Assembly (NCBI GenBank): GCA_964459805.1
Contig: CAYWOD010000064.1
Coordinates: 1-16,342 of the forward strand
Length of the DNA stretch: 16,342 nucleotides
DNA from: DAOVRL01 sp964459805
GTDB taxonomy: Bacteria; Planctomycetota; Phycisphaerae; Sedimentisphaerales; Anaerobacaceae
Reading direction: 5' to 3'
Shown here: piece after piece, positions 7,149-14,813 of the stretch
Layout: each line of letters starts with the position of its first letter
How positions within the stretch are numbered: position 1 is the first letter of the stretch
The notes under the pieces: generated by a model
Told to the model about the DNA's origin: nothing
What the model saw: the letters and a program-made list of their open reading frames with translations, nothing else
Databases searched by the model: none
Made by a program: the position numbers and the translations under genes

Positions 7149-7562
7149 ATGGACAATCTCAACAGCAACAAACTTGGCGGCCAAAACATCCCGCAGCCGA
7201 TCCCGTTGAAGGAAAACCTTGACAAGCCGATTCCTTTTGACGTTGGCGGCATAGGCAAGGCTAATGTCTCGCACGCACCTCTGAACTTAGGCGCAGGCCC
7301 GGCCGCACCGGCGGCGAAAATCGAAATCCCAAAGCCGGTCGCAAGAACAGCCGCCCCCAAAATCGTCTCAACCGACCGAATCACCGGTGTAAGAACCTTC
7401 TTCACCAAACTCCACCCCGGGGCTTTGCAGTTCCTCGATGAGCAGATCGGCAACTGGCTCAAAGAAAACCCCGGTATTGTCATAAAACGAACAAACATAA
7501 CTACCGGCGAGATCCAGGCCAAAAAGACCGAGCCTAACATAATAATTACGGTTTGGTACTAA
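7149..7562 (+). CDS. Small conserved-looking protein of unknown function, coupled to the secretin-like gene
   Basis: This 137-residue protein has no signal peptide or membrane segment, and I do not recognise its family. It has two parts. Residues 1-75 are Pro/Ala/Gly/Asn-rich and probably unstructured (IPQPIPLKENL, LGAGPAAPAAKIEIPKP). Residues about 76-137 look folded: a helix around FFTKLHPGALQFLDEQIGNWLKENP, then strands IVIKRTNITTGEIQAKKTEP and IIITVWY to the C-terminus. The helix-then-two-strands pattern suggests a small alpha/beta domain. The ATG follows AGAAGG by about nine bases and lies three bases after the stop of the frame-restored secretin tail, so the genes are probably co-translated and may act together. 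No catalytic motif is visible. Confidence 0.75.
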   Translation: MDNLNSNKLGGQNIPQPIPLKENLDKPIPFDVGGIGKANVSHAPLNLGAGPAAPAAKIEIPKPVARTAAPKIVSTDRITGVRTFFTKLHPGALQFLDEQIGNWLKENPGIVIKRTNITTGEIQAKKTEPNIIITVWY

Positions 7563-7870
7563 ACCGGCCTTTGGATTCACCCCTGCTGTGGGCAATTCCT
7601 GCATTTGCGGCGGAGCTTGCCGGGAAATCATAATCTTATAGACAAATCTCCGGTCCTGACGAGTCGCTGTGGACACAACAACCAGACCGGTCCTGTGCTA
7701 TCACCACTTACATCGGAGATCCACGCGGAGTCTTGACCGTGCACTTTCTGAGCAATAATCTGTGCAAGAATTGCATATTTTCTTCCGTCAAAACTCAGGG
7801 GGAGAAGATGTATATGTACGCAAGGTCCAAATACTGCTATATTTAGCAAAAAATCTTCGCACAAAATTTC
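7563..7870. other. Gene-free stretch upstream of rpsB with inverted repeats
   Basis: No gene is supported here; a minus-strand open frame that crosses into rpsB is a shadow. ATCTCCG (7646-7652) can pair with CGGAGAT (7714-7720), and CCGGTC (7650-7655) can pair with GACCGG (7685-7690). The two pairings share bases 7650-7652 and so exclude each other. CCGGTCCTG also occurs twice as a direct repeat (7650-7658, 7687-7695). These lie upstream of the rpsB promoter, so they belong either to the 3' end of the preceding transcript or to a read-through leader. No T-run follows them, so a standard terminator is not supported. Confidence 0.4.
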
Positions 7871-7899
7871 TTGACATATTGTGTGATTTAGATTATTTG
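7871..7899 (+). promoter_or_regulatory. Sigma-70-type promoter of the rpsB cluster
   Basis: A perfect TTGACA (7871-7876), a 17-base spacer and TATTTG (7894-7899) lie in an AT-rich stretch. Transcription would start near 7906 and give a leader of about 60 bases before the rpsB GTG at 7965. The -35 is consensus; the -10 is weaker. Confidence 0.6.
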
Positions 7900-7964
7900 C
7901 TTGGTTTAAGCGTCCGTATGTGGCGGATGACGTAAGATGTTGTGGTTTGTTTTGGAGGCTTTTC

Positions 7965-8969
7965 GTGGCTAAAGAGCTCGCTCGGGAACTTATTAACGCA
8001 GGGGTGCATTTCGGGCATGGCGTCAGCCGGTGGAACCCCAAAGTGGCCCCGTTTATTTTCGCCAAGCGCGGCAATATTCATATCATCGACGTCAAAAAAA
8101 CCCTGCGGGGCCTGCTCATAGCCAAGAAGCTTTTGGCTGAGGTCGTCTCTTCCGGGAAGGACGTCGTCTTTGTAGGCACAAAACGCCAGGCTCAAAAAGC
8201 GGTCGAAGCCGCAGCGCAGAAATGTGGCATGCACTATGTTTCACACCGCTGGCTCGGCGGGATGCTTACAAACTTCAGAACAATACGCTCTCAATTGCAG
8301 AGACTACAGCAGCTTGAGGCTATGGCCGAAGATGGAACGCTTGAAAGCGAGAGCAAAAAGCAGGCATCGAGGCTCAAACGTGAGATGCGCAGAATTACCG
8401 CTAACCTCTCGGGGGTCCGCAATATGTCGCGTCTGCCCGGCGTCGTCGTCGTTGTTGACGTCCGCAAAGAGTATCTTGCCTTGAGGGAGGCGAGGAAGCT
8501 CGGGATTGCAACCATCGGATTGCTCGATACGGATTCGGACCCCGACACGGTCGATGTTGCTATCCCCGCCAACGATGACTCCATCAGAGCGGTTGATCTG
8601 ATACTCAACGAGCTGGCAGATGCGGTCGCTATTGGAAAAACTATGGTCTCGGCTCGGCGAGAGCCTGCTCAACGACCCAGAAGATCGCGTTCAAGAAGGC
8701 CGGCGCTTGCCCGCGCCAAGCAGGAGACGACGGCGACCGTTGCCGAGCAGGACAAGACGGCGACCGTTGCCGAGCAGGATAAACCCGTGACTGTTGCCGA
8801 GCAGGACAAGACCCAACCCGTTGCCGAAAAGGATGGGCGCCAGAGCGTTGTAGAACAGGACAAACACGAGGTTGTCACCGCCGTTGAGCAAAGTCCCGCC
8901 CAGAATCCCGAACCAACAGCGAGCGAAACAAAAACCGAGCAGGCCGAGCCGGAACAGTCAACACCCTGA
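7965..8969 (+). CDS. rpsB: Small-subunit ribosomal protein S2 with a long repeat-bearing C-terminal tail
   Basis: This is a 334-residue protein of the 30S subunit. Residues 1-226 or so are a complete S2 core: LINAGVHFGHGVSRWNPK near the start, FVGTKRQAQKAV, the HRWLGGMLTNFRTI signature, SRLPGVVVVVDVRKEYLAL, and GLLDTDSDPDTVDVAIPANDDS. I chose the GTG at 7965 because GGAGG lies at 7954-7958, six bases upstream, and because the protein then begins MAKELARELINAGVHFGHG as in homologues. A GTG at 7920 would add 15 residues lacking that context. After the core comes an Arg-rich patch (RRSRSRRP), then about 100 acidic, Gln/Thr-rich residues including six 9-residue repeats. S2 is usually about 230-260 residues, so the tail is an addition. 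It is the first gene of the rpsB-tsf-pyrH-frr cluster. Confidence 0.96.
   Translation: MAKELARELINAGVHFGHGVSRWNPKVAPFIFAKRGNIHIIDVKKTLRGLLIAKKLLAEVVSSGKDVVFVGTKRQAQKAVEAAAQKCGMHYVSHRWLGGMLTNFRTIRSQLQRLQQLEAMAEDGTLESESKKQASRLKREMRRITANLSGVRNMSRLPGVVVVVDVRKEYLALREARKLGIATIGLLDTDSDPDTVDVAIPANDDSIRAVDLILNELADAVAIGKTMVSARREPAQRPRRSRSRRPALARAKQETTATVAEQDKTATVAEQDKPVTVAEQDKTQPVAEKDGRQSVVEQDKHEVVTAVEQSPAQNPEPTASETKTEQAEPEQSTP
8730..8891 (+). repeat. Six in-frame 27-base repeats in the S2 tail
   Basis: Residues 256-309 of S2 split into 9-residue units: TATVAEQDK twice, PVTVAEQDK, TQPVAEKDG, RQSVVEQDK and HEVVTAVEQ. The first two copies differ only by synonymous changes at their ends, pointing to recent duplication; the later copies have diverged. 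The unit length is not a multiple of seven, so a classic coiled coil is not implied; an extended or disordered tail is more likely. Confidence 0.85.
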
Positions 8970-9104
8970 TCAATCGTGTGTATTGAGCGTCGCGCCGGAT
9001 AAAAATGACTTCATACACGGCGTGCGGTACACAATGCGATATGCAGACTGCCAATCTCGAACAAGTAATCTTGGAAGCTGTGCAGAAGTTACCTTGAGCA
9101 AAAC

Positions 9105-9122
9105 ACGATATACGATATACGA
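9105..9122 (+). repeat. Short ACGATAT tandem repeat before tsf
   Basis: ACGATAT occurs twice in tandem and is followed by ACGA, just ahead of the tsf ribosome binding site. TTGAGC (9094-9099), 16 bases and TATACG (9116-9121) could act as a weak tsf promoter overlapping the repeat, but both boxes are poor and the start point would almost touch the ribosome binding site. The rest of the rpsB-tsf gap (8970-9142) shows nothing else. Confidence 0.45.
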
Positions 9123-9142
9123 ATTAAACAGGAGCTCTTAAG

Positions 9143-10009
9143 ATGGCGGAAATCTCAGCGTCGGCGGTGATGCAGCTCAGAAAAATGAGCGGACAGGGAA
9201 TGATGGACTGCAAGAAGGCACTCCAGGAAGCCGATGGGGACATCGACAAGGCTATGGACATCCTCAGGAAGAAGGGCCTTGCAACTTTATCCAAACGCGC
9301 CGAACGCGAGACTTCAGAAGGACTTGTTGTCTGCGGCATCAGCGATGACCGGAAGCAGGCCGTTATGGCCACGCTTTGCTGCGAGACCGATTTCGTCGCC
9401 AAGAGTAACGATTTCGTGGCTGCCGCCCAAACGCTGCTCCGCTACGCCCAGGCTTGCCCCTGCGACGACGGGGTCGATAACCTGCTCGATACGGACCTCG
9501 ATGGAAAGAAGTTCAGTGATGTCCTCACCGAAGCGGTTAGCAAGACGGGCGAGAAAATGCAAGTTGGCGATTTCCAGAAATTTGCACTCGACGGTCCGGG
9601 CCTTATAGGTACGTACGTCCACTTCAACGGAAAGGTCGGAACCATGGTCGAAATTGGAACCAGCGACGATAGCGTGGGCGCCGCGGACCAGCTAAAGCAG
9701 ACCGCTGCCGATATAGCGATGCACATTACCGCAACCAAACCCATCGCGTTGGCCAAGGAGGGCATTGACGCCCAGACGGTCGTACGGGAAAAGGCCATCT
9801 TCGCCGAGCAGGCCAAGAACAAGCCGCCAAACATCATTGAGAAGATTGTCGAGGGCAAATTGAGCAAGTTCTTCGCCGAGAATTGCCTTCTTGATCAGCC
9901 GTTTGTCAAAGACGACAGCAAATCCGTCGAGCAGGTCCTCACTGACGCGGCAAAACAGGCCGGCGGAGAGGCAAAAATCAAAAGATTCGTCCGATTCGAA
10001 GTGGGCTAA
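9143..10009 (+). CDS. tsf: Translation elongation factor Ts
   Basis: EF-Ts is the cytoplasmic guanine nucleotide exchange factor that removes GDP from EF-Tu. The 288-residue product has the N-terminal UBA-like helical domain (residues 1-48, with MSGQGMMDCKKALQEADGDIDKAMDIL), then the core with ETDFVAKSNDF (81-91), which contains the TDFV segment that contacts EF-Tu. The two-subdomain core and helical part run to the end (FVRFEVG). Length is normal for the family. The ATG at 9143 is preceded by AGGAG (9130-9134) with 8 bases of spacing. It lies 173 bases after rpsB and 139 before pyrH, wider gaps than in many bacteria, so internal promoters or processing sites are possible. Confidence 0.97.
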   Translation: MAEISASAVMQLRKMSGQGMMDCKKALQEADGDIDKAMDILRKKGLATLSKRAERETSEGLVVCGISDDRKQAVMATLCCETDFVAKSNDFVAAAQTLLRYAQACPCDDGVDNLLDTDLDGKKFSDVLTEAVSKTGEKMQVGDFQKFALDGPGLIGTYVHFNGKVGTMVEIGTSDDSVGAADQLKQTAADIAMHITATKPIALAKEGIDAQTVVREKAIFAEQAKNKPPNIIEKIVEGKLSKFFAENCLLDQPFVKDDSKSVEQVLTDAAKQAGGEAKIKRFVRFEVG

Positions 10010-10074
10010 TGCAGTACTGCCTCAAGGTTGAATTGATGAGTGTGATTTCGAGCGAAGTGAAGCAACCTATATTT

Positions 10075-10097
10075 AGCCTGCGGTTTTACCGCAGGTT
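10075..10097 (+). terminator. Stem-loop between tsf and pyrH (attenuator-like or dispersed palindrome)
   Basis: CCTGCGG (10077-10083) and CCGCAGG (10089-10095) form a perfect 7-bp stem around the loop TTTTA, extendable by G-T and A-T pairs to 9 bp. Only three T's follow, so a full intrinsic terminator is doubtful. It may reduce read-through into pyrH, protect the upstream mRNA end, or be a copy of a dispersed palindrome. Confidence 0.45.
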
Positions 10098-10148
10098 TGG
10101 ACTCACAGAGTACTACCACGCAGAAGATAGAAGAGATAAAAGGGGACA

Positions 10149-10889
10149 ATGGCCGAGAGCAAGTACAAACGAGTATTGTTGAAGCTTTCGGGGGAGACTT
10201 TTTGCAGCCCCGGCGGATTCGGCATTGACGGCGAGGCCCTTGAGTCAATCGCCGAAAGGATAGCCCAAATATGTAAGCTTGGCCCACAGGTCGCCGTTGT
10301 CGTCGGCGCCGGAAACTTCCTGCGGGGAGAGAGCTTCTCGGAAACCAGCCGAATACCCAGGAACACCGCGGACTATATGGGTATGCTCGCCACCATCATC
10401 AACGCCTGCGCCCTGCAGGAGACGCTCGAAAAGCTCGGCCAGCCCACCAGAGTCTTGAGCGCCATCGAGGTAGATGCATTGTGTGAGCCGTTTATTCGGA
10501 GAAAGGCCCTGTGGCACCTTGAAAACGAAAGGGTTGCTATTCTCGCCGGGGGTACCGGAAATCCCTTCTTCACGACCGACACCGCCGCCGCGCTGAGGGC
10601 CTCGGAGCTCGATGTGGATCTGCTCATAAAGGCAACCAAAGTTGAAGGCGTTTACACCGACGACCCGATGAAGAACCCGAATGCAAAGCTGTTTGAAACG
10701 CTGTCGTACGATGACGTTTTAAAGAAAAACCTCAGAATAATGGACCACGCGGCCATAAGTCTCTGTCGGGAAAACAATATTCCGGTTATTGTCTTGAATA
10801 TCTTTCAAATCGGCAACATAACAAAGGCCCTTTGCGGCGAAAAGGTCGGCACCTTAATCGGTTCGACTGAGCTGCCTGAAGTCTGTTGA
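10149..10889 (+). CDS. pyrH: UMP kinase
   Basis: This cytoplasmic enzyme of the amino acid kinase fold phosphorylates UMP to UDP with ATP in pyrimidine nucleotide synthesis. The 246-residue product shows the family motifs in order: KLSGE (12-16), VVGAGNFLRG (51-60), RNTADYMGMLAT (71-82, UMP site and oligomer region), AGGTGNPFFTTDTAAALRA (133-151), and KATKVEGVYTDDP (161-173, the nucleotide-binding segment). Length is normal for bacterial UMP kinases. AAAAGGGG lies just upstream of the ATG at 10149. It is 16 bases upstream of frr, so the two are certainly in one transcript, consistent with the conserved rpsB-tsf-pyrH-frr order. Confidence 0.97.
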   Translation: MAESKYKRVLLKLSGETFCSPGGFGIDGEALESIAERIAQICKLGPQVAVVVGAGNFLRGESFSETSRIPRNTADYMGMLATIINACALQETLEKLGQPTRVLSAIEVDALCEPFIRRKALWHLENERVAILAGGTGNPFFTTDTAAALRASELDVDLLIKATKVEGVYTDDPMKNPNAKLFETLSYDDVLKKNLRIMDHAAISLCRENNIPVIVLNIFQIGNITKALCGEKVGTLIGSTELPEVC

Positions 10890-10905
10890 GCGCGGAGAAA
10901 AGAAA

Positions 10906-11466
10906 ATGCCCACAAAAGAAATTGTATCCCAGACTGAATCAAAAATAAAAAAGGCCCTCGATGCACTGCACGACGAGCTAAAAACCGTCAGGACCGGGCG
11001 CGCTTCGACTGCATTGGTGGAGAACATAAAGGCCGATTTCTACGGAACGCCCACGCCGCTAAAACAGATGGCCACCCTGGCGACCCCACAGTTCGATATG
11101 ATTGTAATCAAGCCGTTCGACCCGAGCTCTGTCAAGGAGATCGAAAAGGCTATCAAAAGCACCGACCTGAGCATCGCACCGGTCGTGGACGGAAGAATCA
11201 TCAGGCTCAACATCCCGTCGCTCAGCGGGGAAAGAAGAACGCAGCTCGTTCAGCAGGCAAAACACACCGGAGAGCAGACAAAGGTCGGTATTCGCAACAT
11301 TAGAAGAGATGCAAACAAGCAGCTCGAAAAACAGCAGAAAGACAAACTTATCACCGAAGACGACGTTGCGCACGGCAAAAAACAGGTCGATGATATTACG
11401 AGGGGATATTCCGACAAAGTCGATGAGGCGGTCAAGAACAAGGCCGATGAGATTATGCTCGATTGA
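10906..11466 (+). CDS. frr: Ribosome recycling factor
   Basis: This cytoplasmic protein, with EF-G, splits the post-termination ribosome for reuse. The 186-residue product has the normal family length and features: RTGRAS (29-34), VENIKADFYGTPTPLKQMATL, IKPFDPSSVKEIEKAI, the hinge and IRLNIPSLSGERR, then the long C-terminal helix with NIRRDANKQLEK. The ATG at 10906 follows GGAG by about eight bases and lies 16 bases after pyrH. The following gap (11467-11645) has a weak TCTCC/GGAGA stem (11484-11506) with no T-run, and I see no gene in it. Confidence 0.97.
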   Translation: MPTKEIVSQTESKIKKALDALHDELKTVRTGRASTALVENIKADFYGTPTPLKQMATLATPQFDMIVIKPFDPSSVKEIEKAIKSTDLSIAPVVDGRIIRLNIPSLSGERRTQLVQQAKHTGEQTKVGIRNIRRDANKQLEKQQKDKLITEDDVAHGKKQVDDITRGYSDKVDEAVKNKADEIMLD

Positions 11467-11645
11467 TTCGGCCACGGCCCGGGTCTCCTTCGTCAAAGGC
11501 CGGAGATGACAGAACATGTAAAACAGTCCACGTGAGCTCCGAATCCGCTGTCGCTCTTCGCCTCGCACGCTTGGTGAGATGGGCGGTTCTTTGCGCTGAT
11601 ACTGTCCAGGCTTGAATTTGGCAATCTTATTTTGGGGGCCTAATC

Positions 11646-14600
11646 ATGCAGGCTGAAGAAAAAGCAAAGACTAAGCATCGAAAGAGAACCGCAAGGAGAA
11701 TCGTCAAATGGATATTGGCGGTTGTAGTTGTCCTGCTTGTGCTCGTAATTGTGGTCGTCCCGGTGTTCATATCGTCCGGGAGTTTCCGCCGATTTATACT
11801 GGCCAAAATCAACAGTTCCGTCGCCGGCCGGGCCGATTTCGCCGACCTGTCGATGGGCTGGCTAAAAGGCGTCAAGGTCGAGGATTTTAGCTTTGACGAC
11901 GCCGCCGGCCTGGTCTCCGTCAAGGTAAAGCGAATCGCCACAAAGCCGCACTACGGCTCGATTCTCGCCGGCAATATGTCCTTTGGCCAAACCACAATTG
12001 ACGAGCCCAGGGTCGAAATAAGCCTAAAAGGTAAACCGCCCGCCGCTAAAGGCCCCGGCTCTCAACCTGTACCGGTCCCGGTAGAGGCGGGCGGCATCAC
12101 ACTTGTTACCGATGTTGTTATTAACGACGGCAGCGTAAAAGTAACCGATGCGCATTCCCGGACTACTGAGCTTTCAAACATTAATTCCAAAATAGGCCTG
12201 CGTCCGCCCGGCAAGACATCGACGTTCGAGCTTGATACGACACTTGTGGCAAAGGCAGGCGAGTCGAAGATTCATGTCGATGGGCACGTCACACCGACCA
12301 AGACAAAAACGAAATCCGGCTGGACCCTCAAGGACAGTGACGGTGACTTGACTATTGAGATTGACGACCTGGACATCGAGTCACTCGAGCCTTTCTTTGA
12401 GCTGGCCGGCATCGACCTTCAGGCCAAAGGGACGCTCTCGGCAAACATAAGGAGCGAAATCAGGAGCGGCGCAATTGAAAACCTTGAAGGAAAAGTGAGA
12501 GGCAGCCGCTTGGACGTAACGGTCGCCGAGCTTAAAGGCGACAGATTGCAGACCACCGCTCTCGATGCCGACATCAAGCTGACACGAAAAGAGCAGATGA
12601 TTAGCATCGATCAGCTCACGATGAAAACCGACTGGGCCGACCTCAATGCCACCGGCTCCGTCCCAACAACGCTCAAATCCCTGGACAGCCTCCTCGATCC
12701 CGATTCGACTTCCGACTTGAAGGGCACGTTCAATTGCGATCTGCCCGCCGTCGCCTCGCAGATGCCCAACACTCTCGGACTAAAAGAAGGAACGAAAATA
12801 ACCTCCGGCCGACTCAGCGGCGAGGTCCGGACATCCACGCAGGCAGGCCGAAAGCAGATTAAAGCCAGCGCAGAACTGGCCGACTTGAAGGGCACGGTAG
12901 GAGGAAAAGAAGTTGCGCTCTCTGAGCCTCTCCAGGCCCACGCACTGATATCAAAAGAGCTGATATCAAAAGACAAAACCGTTGTGAAGTTCGACGAATT
13001 GAACATCTCGGCCTCATTTGCAAACGTCAATTGCACAGGCAGCACCGAAAAGCTCCAATACTATGCCGAAGTGGACCTCACAAAGCTCCAGTCCGAGCTC
13101 GGCCAGTTCGTGGACCTCGGCGGGTACAAAATAGCAGGTCAATTCGTTGAAGCCGGACGAATCTCAATCGGTGAAGACAAAATCACCGCTACGGGCGCCG
13201 GACAGCTCACCAATCTCAACATCACATCGCCCAACAACGTGACCGTCTCCGAGCCGAAGGCCGAGCTGCATTTCGATCTCGATGTTGACAAAAAGCAGAA
13301 TATCATCGCGGTCAACACCGTAAAGGCCGACGCAACCTTCGGCACGTTAAGCGTAAAAGATGCCGTCATCCCGCTCGACAAGGACGCCAACGAGCCTATG
13401 AATCTCACCGTAAGCGCCGCCGGTGTTGACCTGGCAAAGCTTCGGCCGTTTGCCGTTATGTTCGCCTCTTTCCCCCAAGATAAGCTATTGGCCGGCATCG
13501 CAGAATCCGAAATCGATGTTACCTCCGAAAAAGACACCTACAAAATCGTAACCGAAAAAACAAAAATCAAGAACTTTGAGTTTGGCTCTCCCGGAAAGAA
13601 GCCCTTCAAGCAGCCGGAGGTATCGCTCGTCGCCGACGTCGAGTTCAACTTGGTCGAAGAGTGGCGATCAATTAAAAGAGTAGAGCTGCTGGGCGAGAAA
13701 ATAAAGATCAAGAAAACCTGGCTCAAGCAAACGACCAAGGACGACAAGACAAAATTAGAGGGCGGCCTTGACCTCGAATACGACTGGGCCGCTGTTAGTG
13801 ACGCCGCGTCCGGCTTCCTGCCGCAGGGCCTCAGCCTCCAGGGAAAAAGATCAACCTCGATAAGCTTCGCCAGCGAATACCCCGCCGACAAAACCGAGAA
13901 GCTCCTGGCAAATCTTACAACCAACAAGTGCAGCCTCGGTTTCGACAGGGCCCTCTACAGAGGACTTGACTTCGGCCCCACCGACTTAAACGCCCGGTTC
14001 GAGAACGGTGTGCTCAGAATCGACCCGTTCTCCACGACTGTCAGCAGCGGCCAAATCACCTTCGCCGCCAACGCCGACTTTACCCGGGATTCTACAATCA
14101 TCCATATACCTCAGCCAATCTCAATACAAGGAGTCCGGATCAACGAGACTCTAAGCCGTGAGTTTCGCGGCCTTCTTGCCTACCTCAACCCGATGTTTAA
14201 GGATTTCATCGGCCTTAGCGGCGGTCTGAATTTCAGCGCCGAGAAGCTCGTAATCCCCCTGGATCCGGAACGCCGCAACGATATCCAGATTGTCGGAACC
14301 TTCGGGATGGACAATGTAAGCCTCAGGCCGGCCGGTTTGCTGGGACAAATCATTTCCCTAATCGGCGCCAGGGATCCGCAGGCTCGCACGAAAATTCACC
14401 CCACCAGCTTCACTGTGCGGGATGGGTTCGTTCGCTACGACAATATGCAGGTCGATATCGGCAGCACTCCCGTCAACTTCAAAGGCGCCGTCGGTCTGGA
14501 CAGATCGTTGGATATGATGCTTGCCTTGCCCTTGGGCGTGAAGCTGAGAATCGGTGATGAACGCACCGGGACAAGGATTTGGGTGCCGCTGACCGGCACG

Positions 14601-14690
14601 ATCGATAAACCCAAGCTCGATACCGCCAGACTCCTCGAAGACCAATTGCAGGATACGATCAAAGGTCTTCTTGACGGATTACTAAAGTGA
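11646..14690 (+). CDS. AsmA-like inner-membrane-anchored envelope protein
   Basis: This 1014-residue protein has a basic cytoplasmic start (KTKHRKRTARR), one transmembrane helix at about residues 21-43, and a very long periplasmic part of repeated beta-strands (short lines of the type LDADIKLTR, LTNLNITSPNNVTV, VKADATFGTLSV). The first 100 periplasmic residues (INSSVAGRADFADLSMGWLKGVKVEDFSF) resemble the AsmA N-terminal domain. Residues about 840-990 (LVIPLDPERRNDIQIVGTFGMDNVSLRP and the MMLALPLG region) resemble the AsmA C-terminal region. The family (AsmA, TamB, YhdP, YicH) is thought to form long grooves that carry phospholipid between membranes or help outer-membrane assembly; which role applies here is not readable. 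The start ATG follows GGGGGCC by about seven bases. The gene is 179 bases after frr and probably has its own transcript. Confidence 0.8.
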   Translation: MQAEEKAKTKHRKRTARRIVKWILAVVVVLLVLVIVVVPVFISSGSFRRFILAKINSSVAGRADFADLSMGWLKGVKVEDFSFDDAAGLVSVKVKRIATKPHYGSILAGNMSFGQTTIDEPRVEISLKGKPPAAKGPGSQPVPVPVEAGGITLVTDVVINDGSVKVTDAHSRTTELSNINSKIGLRPPGKTSTFELDTTLVAKAGESKIHVDGHVTPTKTKTKSGWTLKDSDGDLTIEIDDLDIESLEPFFELAGIDLQAKGTLSANIRSEIRSGAIENLEGKVRGSRLDVTVAELKGDRLQTTALDADIKLTRKEQMISIDQLTMKTDWADLNATGSVPTTLKSLDSLLDPDSTSDLKGTFNCDLPAVASQMPNTLGLKEGTKITSGRLSGEVRTSTQAGRKQIKASAELADLKGTVGGKEVALSEPLQAHALISKELISKDKTVVKFDELNISASFANVNCTGSTEKLQYYAEVDLTKLQSELGQFVDLGGYKIAGQFVEAGRISIGEDKITATGAGQLTNLNITSPNNVTVSEPKAELHFDLDVDKKQNIIAVNTVKADATFGTLSVKDAVIPLDKDANEPMNLTVSAAGVDLAKLRPFAVMFASFPQDKLLAGIAESEIDVTSEKDTYKIVTEKTKIKNFEFGSPGKKPFKQPEVSLVADVEFNLVEEWRSIKRVELLGEKIKIKKTWLKQTTKDDKTKLEGGLDLEYDWAAVSDAASGFLPQGLSLQGKRSTSISFASEYPADKTEKLLANLTTNKCSLGFDRALYRGLDFGPTDLNARFENGVLRIDPFSTTVSSGQITFAANADFTRDSTIIHIPQPISIQGVRINETLSREFRGLLAYLNPMFKDFIGLSGGLNFSAEKLVIPLDPERRNDIQIVGTFGMDNVSLRPAGLLGQIISLIGARDPQARTKIHPTSFTVRDGFVRYDNMQVDIGSTPVNFKGAVGLDRSLDMMLALPLGVKLRIGDERTGTRIWVPLTGTIDKPKLDTARLLEDQLQDTIKGLLDGLLK
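12945..12974 (+). repeat. 15-base in-frame tandem duplication in the AsmA-like gene
   Basis: CTGATATCAAAAGA(G/C) occurs twice head to tail, giving LISKE then LISKD. It keeps the reading frame and looks like a small recent slippage duplication. Confidence 0.7.
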
Positions 14691-14813
14691 CAACCGGACT
14701 TTTGCAAAACTCTTTTGACAACACAAAAATCGCAGACTACGGCCATTGGCTGGAAAACCGGATAATCCCCGGACTCAATTAGAGGCTTCGTCTCAAATGT
14801 GAAAGGGACAAGA

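Noticed and set aside
5817..7274. 485-codon minus-strand open frame opposite the secretin tail
   Set aside because: It is Ala/Ser-rich because it mirrors the repeated gcc/aag/gag codons of the plus-strand gene. It has no domain of its own, and the secretin core is clear on the plus strand.
7650..7690. Hammerhead-ribozyme-like CTGACGA followed by a short GTC/GAC stem
   Set aside because: The required GAA after stem II is missing (ACAA is present instead), so the catalytic core is incomplete.
7628..8074. 148-codon minus-strand open frame crossing into rpsB
   Set aside because: It overlaps the rpsB promoter and start on the opposite strand and shows no family features.
14715..14743. TTGACA-17-TACGGC as a promoter for the YihY-like gene
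   Set aside because: The -35 is consensus, but the -10 matches TATAAT poorly, so it is mentioned only as a possibility.
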